This document shows, in pieces, positions 34,973 to 47,000 of a DNA stretch of 64,000 nucleotides. The notes under the pieces were generated by a model. The model saw nothing but the letters and a program-made list of their open reading frames with translations, was not told where the DNA came from and made no database searches. The stretch is from Bombyx mori (Eukaryota > Arthropoda > Insecta > Lepidoptera > Bombycidae): positions 15,455,501 to 15,519,500 of the forward strand of contig NC_085121.1 in NCBI RefSeq assembly GCF_030269925.1. Reading direction: 5' to 3'. A program made the position numbers and the translations under genes. How positions within the stretch are numbered: the stretch's first letter is position 1; every line of letters starts with the position of its first letter.

Positions 34973-35866
34973 TGTACCTACTATTTATAGATAGCTGTTA
35001 AACTAGGAATCACAGAAAGTCTGTTGGACCGAACAGTTTTATTTAAAAAGGAAAGTATGATGTGTAAAAAAAAGTTCGTGTATTATAATATTTTATGTTA
35101 AAATTTCGTAACTTCCTAATTATATTTAATGTATACGCTTAGTTATTTATTTTTAGTATTCATTAGGATTTTATTTATTGATTTCTGTTTACGTGCTGTC
35201 GGTACTGGATTAGAAATAAAGAAATCATTTTAGTTTTTCAGCTAGACGTTTAACGTTTGTATTTTGTGTCTTGTCTATATGACGTCAAATGAATAATTTC
35301 TTAATATTTAATTAAACGCACAAAATATATGTACGTATGTACAATGGAATTAAAGTTACACAATATCTTATGATTTTTGAAATGCAGAACTTTGTTTGCT
35401 GTTAAGGTCTGAAAAAATAATACAGATATAATATAGATATATTTTTAAACTAAACTTGTTGAAGAAAGCTCAACATGTAATAGACAAAATGAACCAAGAA
35501 CAAAGAATCTCACAACGCAATTTCCACGTAATAATGTCATGTACTATAATGCCTGTATACATTTAAACAATGGGAAATATGAAGCGACCCTTAAGATTAA
35601 GATTTTCACACGTTGCGCTTTTGTTTTTCATGCAACAGGACTTATAGATTTATCAAACCGTTTGCCGTCCCTAGAGTTCATGAAGTCGCGAATTAATATC
35701 ACAGTTTGACTAATATGAATGATCTGGAAAATCACACCTTACGTAATATCCACATTGAATAAAAATTAAATGAGAAATGTTGGTAGCTAAATTTTGTATC
35801 GTTAAGTACACTTTTTCTATTGGATGAGTGATTGTTCCAAAATATTCGTGAAGGTTCTTAAATTCG
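34973..35866. other. Unassigned stretch
   Basis: AT-rich sequence. No gene, RNA or repeat was recognised. Confidence 0.3.
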
Positions 35867-36030
35867 TCTTCTTCTTTGTCTCCGCCTTATCCCACTAGAT
35901 GGGGTCGGGAGAGCGAAAATTTCTATTCCATTGTCTGCTATCAGCCGTCGTCTCAAAACTCAGTCCTTTCTCTCTCGTATCGTCATTCACACACTCTATA
36001 TATGTCTTCTGCGGTCGACATCTTCCCCCT
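35867..36030 (+). repeat. Dispersed repeat, copy 2
   Basis: Matches 6461-6592 (gatggggtcgg, ctatcagccgtcgtctca, tatcgtcattcacac) and extends further through tcttctgcggtcgacatctt. Confidence 0.6.
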
Positions 36031-38561
36031 CTACTGTGAAGGATCTTGACGTGTGGTTCGATTTTATAGGGGTACTGTGTTTTAATTATCAATTTTGACT
36101 ATGCGGTCCATTTTTGCTCTACAAATGAAAAATAAAGATACACATTTTAAATGGCATATAGCGTTACCATTGACCATTCAGTAAATATAAAACAATATAG
36201 CGAATTTGTTCTACATTGTGAAACTGTGATTGAAATTGCCTAACGAAAAAAATGTTTTTTTTTTCATACCATATTTAAATGTCAAAAATTTGATGATACA
36301 TTTATTTATACTCCGTGGTTTCATTGTATCTTTTTTTTTCAATCCGTTTTAAATGTAAAAAATTTTTGATTCATATAGTAATTAAACTCCGTGATTTAAT
36401 TGTATTATTTAATTGACGTACATACTGGCGTTTCATAGCAATCTACACGTTCTGCCATGTAGAGACGTGCTAAGTCATTAATGTTCACAATTTGGATGTG
36501 GTACATGAAACCAAACATAAAATAAACTGAATATCCAAGCTATTCGGTGCTGCTTTAAAGAAAGCATTTTTTTTAAAGCGCTTTTTAATTTGTTTATTAC
36601 TTTAAATTCATGTTTGTGAGGCTCGGTTAATTGTTTAAATTACATCTTAATGTACTACTTAACTGTTAAGATGACGTGTTCACGTTTATTTACGAATGTC
36701 GATTTACTACATTCTTCTAGATCTCCATTTTATATTTAGTAGCTTTTATTTGTACTGGTATCATTAGAATTAGGATAGCTGTAGTTCGGGCTGTGTACAT
36801 GTATTTATTTATATTTGTTAGTCCTGTATATTTATTTTTAAATACATCGTGATTTACAGCTCCAAAATGTCGTACAAAAGTAATTATAATGTTATTAACT
36901 GATTCTTACTGAAGTACGATGTTGACAAATTCGTGAATATAATGCATATGAGCCGCGTTTTATCACTGAATTCTGCTATTTTAATATTATTTAAAGAAAG
37001 GTTTTTGTGGCAACTTTTTCGCTTTTGATTTAGGTCATAACGTCGCTGCAGATACACAGTAAATACAGAATCCATAGTTCAAAAATTTGTGTTATGTAAA
37101 CAACGAATATTAGTGCAGGCTAGATATTTTTCTTTGAAATTGTTTACATGCCATAAATTTTAAATAAATGTATAGTTGTATACGTTAGAAACGTGGTTAA
37201 TGAACGACAACCCAAAATTGAATCCATAGAATGTATTCCTTCTATACAAATACATCGAAAATAACGTAGAAAAAAAAAATTTAAACTAAAGCAGGTTTCA
37301 ATTTTCTTTACTGAAATTAGTTCCGTTACAATAACTAAAAGAATAATTAATATTTAAAAAAAAAACTATTCATAGTTGTCAACACGAATCAACGCGAATA
37401 ATGATTAAAACGGATGCATGAAATAGAAATCCAGGTTTTTTTTTTTTTTTATTGCTTAGATGGATGGACGAGTTAAGTTTAATGTCAAAGATTTATTATC
37501 AACCTACTGGTGCTTTAAGCAATTTTCGCTAATTTAAAAGCTTCGAAGCGGCACATTTTGTTAGTTGTGATATAAATAGAACAGCCAATCTAGTTCTATA
37601 ATATTTAGAGGTCAGTGGATTTATAGTTTAGCTAATGCACCTGAAGTTACATAGCTGTTATGTAAACAGTTTGAAGTGTCCATACATACTTTTTCTCATA
37701 CAGCCCATTATAGCAAGTGCTCTGAAGACTGCTATGATGAACAAAAGACACCGTGTTAAATTAGGATTAAACACAATATCCACATTAAATACAGTCTTTT
37801 AAATTAATGGGCGTCTGAATACTATGACACAATGTTTGGTACGGTTGCAATAGTTGTCTTCTCACATTGTCATTTAGGTCATAAAATAGACTACTGTTTT
37901 ACAATAAACTTCACCTTACACTTTTAATAAATAATGTAATTAAAAATACATATATACACAATGACGGAATAGTTTTGTTTGGCACAAAAGTAAAACTATG
38001 TAATAGCTACTGAAGCCCCAAAATTATATAAAAAGATAAATAATCAAGTAGTATTGATGACATTATTATTATTGGATACACAGTAGATATAGATATGCGA
38101 GCGTTTTAAGTCATCTTTTGTACTTATGCCTTTTTAAAATTTATTTAAAATAATGTATCTTATGCAATAATTCTGTTGTCGTTATGTGATTATGTTAGAT
38201 TAGTGAAATCATAACGAAGTAACTGTGGATGTGCAGTGGTGCAATTGTATTAAAAAACAATGTTGTTTTTGTAATCTAGCATAATGTTAGAATTAACGAT
38301 TTTGTATCGTTTTGTATCTGAGTAGCCGTGAGGCCGTATGAAACACGAATAAAAATTGAAAAAATTATTGTAATTGTGTTATTTATTTGAACATATTATA
38401 CTGTATGGGAGTGATAATTGGTCTGTATGTGCTTATAGTATAGGATCCGTAGTGGTATAGTTCTTCACTTATCTGCTTACCAGCCGAATAATATACTTTA
38501 TCAGTTATTAAACATAAATGAAAATATATGCCAAGATCGCATTGCCAATGACAACACTAAA
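36031..38561. other. Unassigned AT-rich stretch
   Basis: Only poly-T/A runs and short frames without family resemblance. It may include the far end of the PKI transcript. Confidence 0.3.
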
Positions 38562-38990
38562 GTCGTCGTCGCCTAAAGGATAAGACGTCCGGTGTATTCG
38601 TATCTAGCGATGCAACGGTGTTCGAATTCCGTGCGGGTGCCAATTTTCCTAATGAAATACGTATTTAACAAATGTTCACGATTGACTTCCATGGTGAAGG
38701 AATAACATCGTGTAATAAAAATCAAACTCGCAAAATTATAATTTGCGTAATCACTGGTGGTGGACCCCTTGTGAGTCCGCACGGGTAGGTACCACCACCC
38801 TGCCTATTTATGCCGTGAATCAGTAATGCGGTTTGAAGGGTGGGGCAGCCGTTGTGACTATACTGAGACCTTAGAACTAATCTAAAGGTGGGTGGCGTAT
38901 TTACGTTGTAGATTTCTATGGGCTCCAGTAACCACTTCACACCAGGTGGGCTGTGAGCTCGTCTTCCCATCTAAGCAATAAATAAAAAAT
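38562..38990 (+). mobile_element. Bm1-type SINE, full length
   Basis: The head gtcgtcgtcgcctaaaggat, B-box-like gttcgaatt, the body with gattgacttccatggtgaag, ctgagaccttagaactaatc and ccaggtgggctgtgagctcg, and an A-rich tail. Confidence 0.9.
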
Positions 38991-39428
38991 ATATAGAAAA
39001 TTGTGTTGTCAATGCGAGTTTTCTCTCCTTGAAAACCGTTCACGAATTAGTATTGCCACGCTTTGAAATTCATCAATCGATCCAACCAAAAATGCGTGAC
39101 ATAGGCAGTTCAGTGTCCCTACAAAGGTCTTGCGACAAGATTTATTATTAGCAGACCCGGCCACACGTTGCTGTGACTAAGGTTTTTGTTTCTAAATAAC
39201 ACGTGGCCGGCTATGCTAATACAAAAAATTAACAAAGTACGCACAATTGGATTTCACTATTAAAAAAAACAGTTTTAGTTTTACAATTAGTTTTCATGAA
39301 AAAAAAAAAAAAAAATGCAATAAAACATTATTAAATTTTTATTTTATTAATACATACTTTTTAACTTGCGAAAAAATTTATTGTCTACATCGTTAGCTTT
39401 CAAATGACACCTCTTTCGTCTTCCTAAT

Positions 39429-39928
39429 TATGGAGGGTAGAGGTAAGGAGAACCGTCTCATATGGAAGAAGCTTGAAAAAGTGTCGCACTTTCAGCAATA
39501 ACTAACAGTTCAAAAATCCTCCAGAATGGCGCTAGCATAGGCACAGGGTATGATATGAATTGAGCAGTTTTTAACTGATTGAAGTATGCTGAGTTAGGAA
39601 ATTTAATATATTTGTAGTTAGTGACAGTGTAATACACAAGTTTACGTAGTCCAAACTAATTTCGTCAATATAACCTAAAATTATTGCTGTGGTAAAAGGT
39701 GGAGACATCGATTGCATTTTCTTATCAGCTTTAAATAATATACTTTTTGTGATTTTGTAGTGCTTACAGGTCTTTCGTCCTTTTTTATTTCTCTATCTTA
39801 TTCTAATAACTTTCAGGGCCTTTTTTAAAATTTACCCGGTTGCTACTGTAGCGCCACCCTTATTTAGTCAGTTTTAACGGACACTTTTTCACACACAGAG
39901 ACGGTTCTCCTTACCTCTACCCTCCATA
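39429..39928. mobile_element. 500-bp TIR element with 8-bp target duplication
   Basis: The first 31 bases (tatggagggtagaggtaagg...) are exactly inverted at 39898-39928. TTCCTAAT flanks both sides (39421-39428 and 39929-39936). An 8-bp duplication points to the hAT superfamily. There is no ORF, so it is non-autonomous. Confidence 0.88.
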
Positions 39929-40036
39929 TTCCTAATATGTCTATATCGATCATAGATAGTACACATAAATTCATAGACCTATATAGTAATAAATTATGTA
40001 GATGTTGCAATGATTAAATCATTGTAGGCGCCTGAG

Positions 40037-40067
40037 TTGCGAAGTAGAGGTGCCTCTACCCTCCATA
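40037..40067. mobile_element. Possible collapsed relic of the same TIR family
   Basis: A short segment, tagaggtgcctctaccctcc with ata, matches the extreme right end of the 39429-39928 element fused to a few left-end bases. It is flanked by tgcgaagta direct repeats. It may be a near-complete internal deletion or an excision by-product. Confidence 0.45.
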
Positions 40068-40706
40068 CTGCGAAGTAAAAAAAAAACAAAATGGCTGTCA
40101 TTCTAGTATAGAGGTGCCAAGAGAAAATTGGGATAGTGATTTATCGCTAAAAATTCCCATATTTTACCCCACATAAGTTTCACTGGTGTATTGACACATT
40201 GTAATAATAGGTAGTACATAAAAATGAAATTGATTTACCTCCTAATCTACTGTGATGAAATGGATTGAAACGAGACGTGTTCAAAGGAATAAGTTCCAGA
40301 AAAATGCTCGGAAGTTATTAATACTTCAGTGAACTTCTTAGAAAACTTTGAATAGCCACAGTACTTTCTTAATTTTCTATAATTAGGTACTTTCACAGAT
40401 GCTAAGCGGTTATTAGCATTGTTACCATTGGTGCATTAGCACCGTTATTAAATATTAGGTGTCACTAGAAAAAAATATTGACATTTCCTTGACCAAGTCA
40501 CCGATGCCGCAGATATCGGCTAATAAATTTTATATGCACGAACCGGTTTTTAACCCTGAGTTATGGAGGAAAGAAATAAGTAAAATCAGGGGTGTAGAGA
40601 CAGATGTCACTAAGGAATTTTTTGTTCGTGTACATAGTAGGTAAATAAAAACAAATTTGCGAATGCTTGGCAACTCGACACGTAGCATATAGTCTGTGAG
40701 CACCAT

Positions 40707-40779
40707 AGATTATACACTTAATATATTCGAGAGCACAATAAAATCCATAGACTATACACTTAAGTGTATAATCTATGCT
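40707..40779. repeat. Inverted repeat upstream of WASp
   Basis: catagattatacactta at about 40707 is repeated inverted (taagtgtataatctatg) at about 40763-40779, with a partial third copy between. It lies about 300 bp upstream of the WASp start codon. Confidence 0.55.
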
Positions 40780-41063
40780 ATACACTATACACATTGAATC
40801 AGATCAAACAGCACAGTAAGTTAATACGCTCACAGAGGGAGAAAGTGAAGATTTGCAAAATCAGAACGGTTTCCTAAGAACTTTTAGTTTTCGAGATGAA
40901 TGTTTCCATTTTATGAGAAATGTTTACATGGGCCCAGTAAAAACAGCGGCTAGATAAAACGAACAAAACAACATTAAAATGCAGAAGAGTTTTTGTAGCT
41001 GACACATCAGTTTTCATGTGTTTATAGTGATTTTATGTGTGATATCTACGTTAGGCAAGCAAG

Positions 41064-44000
41064 ATGCCGAGGGGAGAGCACAGAACGACAAATCTCCTGT
41101 CACGCGAGGAGAACGAACAGGTGTTCAGCCTAATAGGACCAAAATGTCAGGTGAGTTAATCATCCTTTTTAGATCCTTCATGAAAGTAGCTCGCGTTGAA
41201 TCAGTCCACCTTGATTACGTATCTATAGCCCTATCAATGTATTATCTTATGCTATCTAAACGATAGAGTTGTTTGCGTCCTATTCTATCGCCTGGATGAT
41301 TGATTAAGATATTATCTTGTTCCTTGTAACGTTAAATGTCTTGTTTTAAATCTAATGAAAATTACAAATCTTTTTAATTTTTTAATAGTATAAAAGGCTT
41401 TTGATAAACCCTCGGAACTTAACCGACCGACTACAATGCTTGACATTTCAGGCCCAAGCAATGTTTAGGAATTAAATTACTGTCAATACAAATTTCAACA
41501 ATGAATTTTTATATTTTTTTTATATTTTCTGTGTACAACAAACTATATATTCAACTAACGTAAATTCTAAATGATTATTAACTCACATATTGGGTTTCAA
41601 AACCCACAGATAGGGAATTTTTTGAAATTAAACTATTCTCACACAATCATGAAAGACACTGAAATAAATAAAAGTAATAGAATCTAAACGAAATTCAAAT
41701 AATATAAAAAGTATATTTACTATTTGTGAACCTCTGAACAGTGGAAACTGTCCCTGTCTATTTCTAATGTGAAAAATTTGGGGCAAAACAATTATGGTTG
41801 ATATTGAGAGTTCTATAAACTGATAATTCCACATCATGTGTGCTCTTAGCTGCCCAGTTTAAATTATAAAAAAAAAACACTAATCAAAAAAGAGTTAAAA
41901 GTACATCTTAACAAGTCAGAAAAAGTGTAATTGCATTTCGACCAGTCATGTCGTGAAAGTGTTCAAAGCCTGCATATGATAGAAATTTCACCCCATAAAG
42001 ACATACAGTGAAAGTCTGTTACTATATCAGATCTCAGTAAAGTATTTATTACGACAACTGGTTTTGCATGTCTTGTCTATTATACAATATATTCATAATA
42101 TACATACACATGTTACTGTAGTGGATTATAGTTTAGAAATTTAATAAATCCAATATAAAAAAGATTGTTTGTTGGGAGTGTCTGTATAAATATTATCTAT
42201 ACAATTTCAAGTATTAAATCATCAGTCAACAAATTTCAAAGCGCAACTTATCTCTTATTAAACAATGGTCAAGTACAACCATGAATATAATAATCTTGTA
42301 CCATATTGTACAAGAAAACCACTACGATTTCAAATTATTGAAATATATGAAAAATCATTAAACATAAAAAATTCACAAATCATTTGGACCCCTCCATATT
42401 ATCATCTGTTCTATGGGTCTTCATATACTACTTGTATCAATAATATACGGGGTCAGCTCTGTTGTTAGCCACTATCAATAAAAATATATTTCCCACCTCA
42501 TTACTAGTATCTGATTTGCATATTTTTATGTGATTCAATATAATTATGACTCACTGACTCAATGATTCAGAAAAGAATTGTGTTATTCAATATATTATCT
42601 AAAGTCTATATATTATCTATATATTATCTTTTTAGATTTTTCTAATCATTATATTATCTAAAAATTGTGTTATTCAATATAAAATCTATTATCTATTATT
42701 ATCTAAATGTGGTACGATACATAGTTCTTGGAGCAACATATATACCATAATCTTGTTTCTGTTACCTTTAAAAACAAAATTGAAGCCTCAGCGGCATTGG
42801 ATTTTATCTGCGACTGAAATAAAGATTTTTATTCTTAAAAATATCTTAGAATACCCATTTACATATATGCCTAGATACTATAGTGACAATAATCTGTCAT
42901 TTGGTGAAATCAGATACCCTTTGGGAGCTTTAGGCAGATTTAGGATTTGCATTTGTAATGAAAATTTGAATCACATCATCAATTTTTTATTTATTGCTTA
43001 GATGGGTAGACGAGCTCACAGCCCACCTGGTGTTAAGTGGTTACTGGAGCCCATAGACATCCACAACGTAAATGCGCCACCCACCTTGAGATATAAGTTC
43101 TAAGGTCTCAGTATAGTTACAGTGGCTGCCCCACCCTTCAAACCGAAACGCATTACTGCTTCACGGCAGAAATAGGCAGGGCGGTGGCACCCACCCGCGC
43201 GGACTCACAAGAGGTCCTACCACCAGTAAGCCTACATACTTTCCGAGAATTGCCCAAAAAATATACCTATATTTTGACAAAGAATTGTAGTATCCAAAAA
43301 ATAGTATTTATATTCAAAACTATTTTCTGATTTAGACATATGTTGCGGGCCGCTGTCTGGAAAATAAACTTGCCTGATGAAAGACCCTCTCTTTCATAGT
43401 CATCACAAGCAACACATAATTTAAAAATTTAAAATGTTTTCAGAGTCTAGCAACTACAGTTGTTCAACTCTTCACAACTGAAGGTCCAGCACATTCTGAA
43501 TGGAAGAAGAGAGATACTGGTGTACTGTGCCTTATAAAGGACAATGGCAAGCGCTCATACTTCTTCAGGATTTACTGTTTGTACCGAAAAGCAATGATAT
43601 GGGAGCACGAAGTTTATATGCAGATAGAATATAAGAACCCAAGGCCTTATTTACACACTTTCGAAGCTGAGGTAAGCTTAAAACTATGTTGAAAGTAAAT
43701 AATGTAATATTGTATTTATAGTACATATAATAATAATAATGAAGTTGTCTTGGCCTAAAGCAACATCTGGTGTACTCATATCTCATGATATGCCTATAAC
43801 CATATTATTTGCTTGGACCAACTTTGTGTTGGTTTTCATTGACATAGATGCTTGATTGCTGAAGATATCTGCAAACCTGATTGATCACTGTTGGTTACCG
43901 TCGTTCGTATGCATACAGTATAATTCAGTCTAATGGTAAAAAAACCTATTGAAATGTATTTTCTCAGTGATAATTAAAAATACCTTTACAGTTTAATCAT

Positions 44001-47000
44001 GAGTTTTTCTTGTCATTTCATTATTTCTGACGTTTTGAGAATACTTTAGTTTTCATGGTCATGGACGACTAAGGTGTTATTGTGCTAACTACCGTCTACT
44101 TTTCAAAAAATAATATTTCTTGACTTTTTACGTTTCAGTCCACACAGAATGAACTAATAGTATATTGAGGTATAGTAGTTTGTTCAATATTCTCTATTAA
44201 AATAATGTTCATATATTATGGGATTACATTTTTTCTTTCGATTTTTTCAAATCTTTTAAAATAGTTGACACTACTGCACTTAACTCTAACCGTTATGTGT
44301 AGGGTTGCCAGACGTCCCGTATTTCCCGGGACGTCCCGTATTTTAGGCTTAGTTTAAAATCCCGGCGAGACTGACTCTGTCCCGTATTCGAACCGTACGA
44401 TTATAATTGTATTGATTTTTATAAATGTGTTAAAACCGATAAAAATATATTAAAACTGACTTGCTCCTTGGATTTTAATTTTCATTTGTCCCGGGTAAAA
44501 AACTAAATTCCCGTATTTTTTTGCCTATTTAAGCATTTGCCCCTTATAGGCTGAAAAAATCTGGCAACCCTAGTTATGAGTCTCTTAATTCCTTCTATGA
44601 ATGAGTGATGATTTGATTAACATCGCATTGCGTAAGAAATTTAGTGAAATCACTCTGATTTCAAAAAAACTTGTTAGGTTCGCGGTTCTGTCATTTCAAA
44701 AGCGTCACGGCACCTGCGGGAACCTGCGAAGATATTATTATTTACAAACCGTCAATACACTTCCTTAATACTAGTATTACAATTCAGGGAATCACTTTAC
44801 GTAAATAATCGTTTGTCTGGGATATCATTTAGGTTTATAAACAACAACTGAATTATTGTTTCCTTATGGGAACGTGTTAATGGGAAAATCGGTACATGTG
44901 TTTTTTCGTCCATTCATTGTGTTTGTGAACAATAAGCGTCCGTGACCTAATAGATAAGAAACCCTACGACACGACTATGACGTTTCGTTTTTTTAAAATA
45001 TACCTATAATAAAGGTAAACCGTCAGAATTAGGTTGTGTGTGTGTGTTGAATACCTGCGTTTTTGCGACTAAGCATTGACGCGCTTTGACTTCAAGGGTA
45101 GGAGATTTGTTACAATAGAATGAGAGTTCGAACTAATGTTTTAAGATAGGCGGCACCGTTCGTTGTGTGTCGCGTGTCTATTTAGCACAACGACCGCGTG
45201 TCCCCTGTAACCGTTTGCTTGTCCATATACCTACAGCAAGAAAAAAAAACAAAAAAAATATAATATTTTGGAACACGCACGTGACTTCCTGTTTTTAGAA
45301 GCAAATATATATATATTTTTTAAATTTCAAACCATTCATCTGATCGTAAAAAATCGTCATAGTACCTTGCGTCATTGCTTGCAGGGCCATTTTCATTACC
45401 ATTGCCTTGCCTTGTCATACTACGTTGCCTTAAAATTGAATTTTAAAGAACTCTAGATGCGCAGAGTAAGGTCTCAAAATCATGACGTCGTTAAGGAGGA
45501 AATAGGTACATTTGTTGTCGCTAGCCCCGCACAGTCGTAATTAATGTTTAACTAAGGAAATTATATTCGAAGTCAAGCAACGTGATACCAATTACAAAGC
45601 AATCTATAACAAAAATTGCTTGTTTGTTTGTGTTGCAGATTATTATAGCGAAATAACACATAGACACAGCCCGCTGAGTTTTTCGCCGGATCTTGTCAGT
45701 ATGATGCGATTCCGACCCGGTGGTAAATTCAGCGAAGCACTGCTCTTGCTCTTTTTATTGCTTTGATGGGTGGACGAGCTCACAGCCCACCTGGTGTTAA
45801 ATGGTTACTGGAGCCCATAGACATCTACAACGTAAATGCGCCACCCTTCTTGAGATATAAGTTCTAAGGTCTCGGGTATAGTTACAACGGCTGCCCCCGC
45901 TGCCCTCCAAACCGAAACGTAATATGCATTGTGCCCGCCATCATAACGTATGACGTCATATGTAGCTAATCTTTCCCTATTAATACTGTAGTCTACTGTT
46001 AGCCCGACATTTAGTTTGACCACGAATGACGCCATAAGTAATGAGGTTGTATTGAGATTTGTGAGCAAGTTTTCGCAGCAAACTCATAATCAATTGACTG
46101 TCCGGTTTCCTGTTGCCTAAATTAATTATCAATTAAGGTGCACACCACTGTTTTAGGAATACATGACAGCATTCAACTTTGCCAATGAAGAAGAAGCTCA
46201 GATCCTAAAGAAGATTCTAATCGAGAAGATTGAATTAAGGAAGACGAGAAGAGAAGGTAAATTTCACTACTTACAGTATTTACCCTAAATATTGTTTCAT
46301 TAACATTCAGCGACCCTTTTTCTTGTTCTCATTATTAGGCCTCATCAAATTAAAGTCGAGCGATTTCGCATTATCTTTTGAGTCAAAATTAAATTACGAT
46401 AAATAAAATATGTATGTATTACTTTGTTTCAAAAAATGAAATCGCAAGCATAATCGTCAAAGCCAAATGCATGTCTTAGGAAATTACGAATTCTGATCTG
46501 TGGCACTGCCTTGGCCACATAATGCTTTACTATATGTTTGTTGCTATTCACTCGACGATTACTTATAATAAAATCTATATAGCTTCATTTAACTTTTACA
46601 ATACAATTAAATTGTTGTTTTTTACTGTCTTATCTGACTTGATTTAACTTACAGCCCATCGAGTGTAAAGTTTGATGTCTAACTGTCAATGGTATTTCAT
46701 GACTACTGTCGTACTCTCCAAAACACGATGCACAACTGACATGAATGATTTGCTTCATTACGGTTTAGTTTCTTTTAGTCTTGCCTTAAAGACAATCTAA
46801 TAAAAAAGATGTGTGGTGTCGTGGGACACTGGATAGGAACGAAGTTCCTTATTAATATAAAAATATTAATTTAAAGTTCTATTTGAGGTATAAAGAAAAT
46901 AAAAAATAAAACTGGAGGTTTCGCAACAACCCACGGTCATTCGGTAACGTGCGAACTTATTGTGGTACACTTCATTCACGGTTGTTTGCATAAGAGTATT

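Noticed and set aside
42265..43001. Short plus-strand frames in WASp intron 1
   Set aside because: They are AT-rich chance frames. WASp exon 1 joins exon 2 in phase 0 without them.
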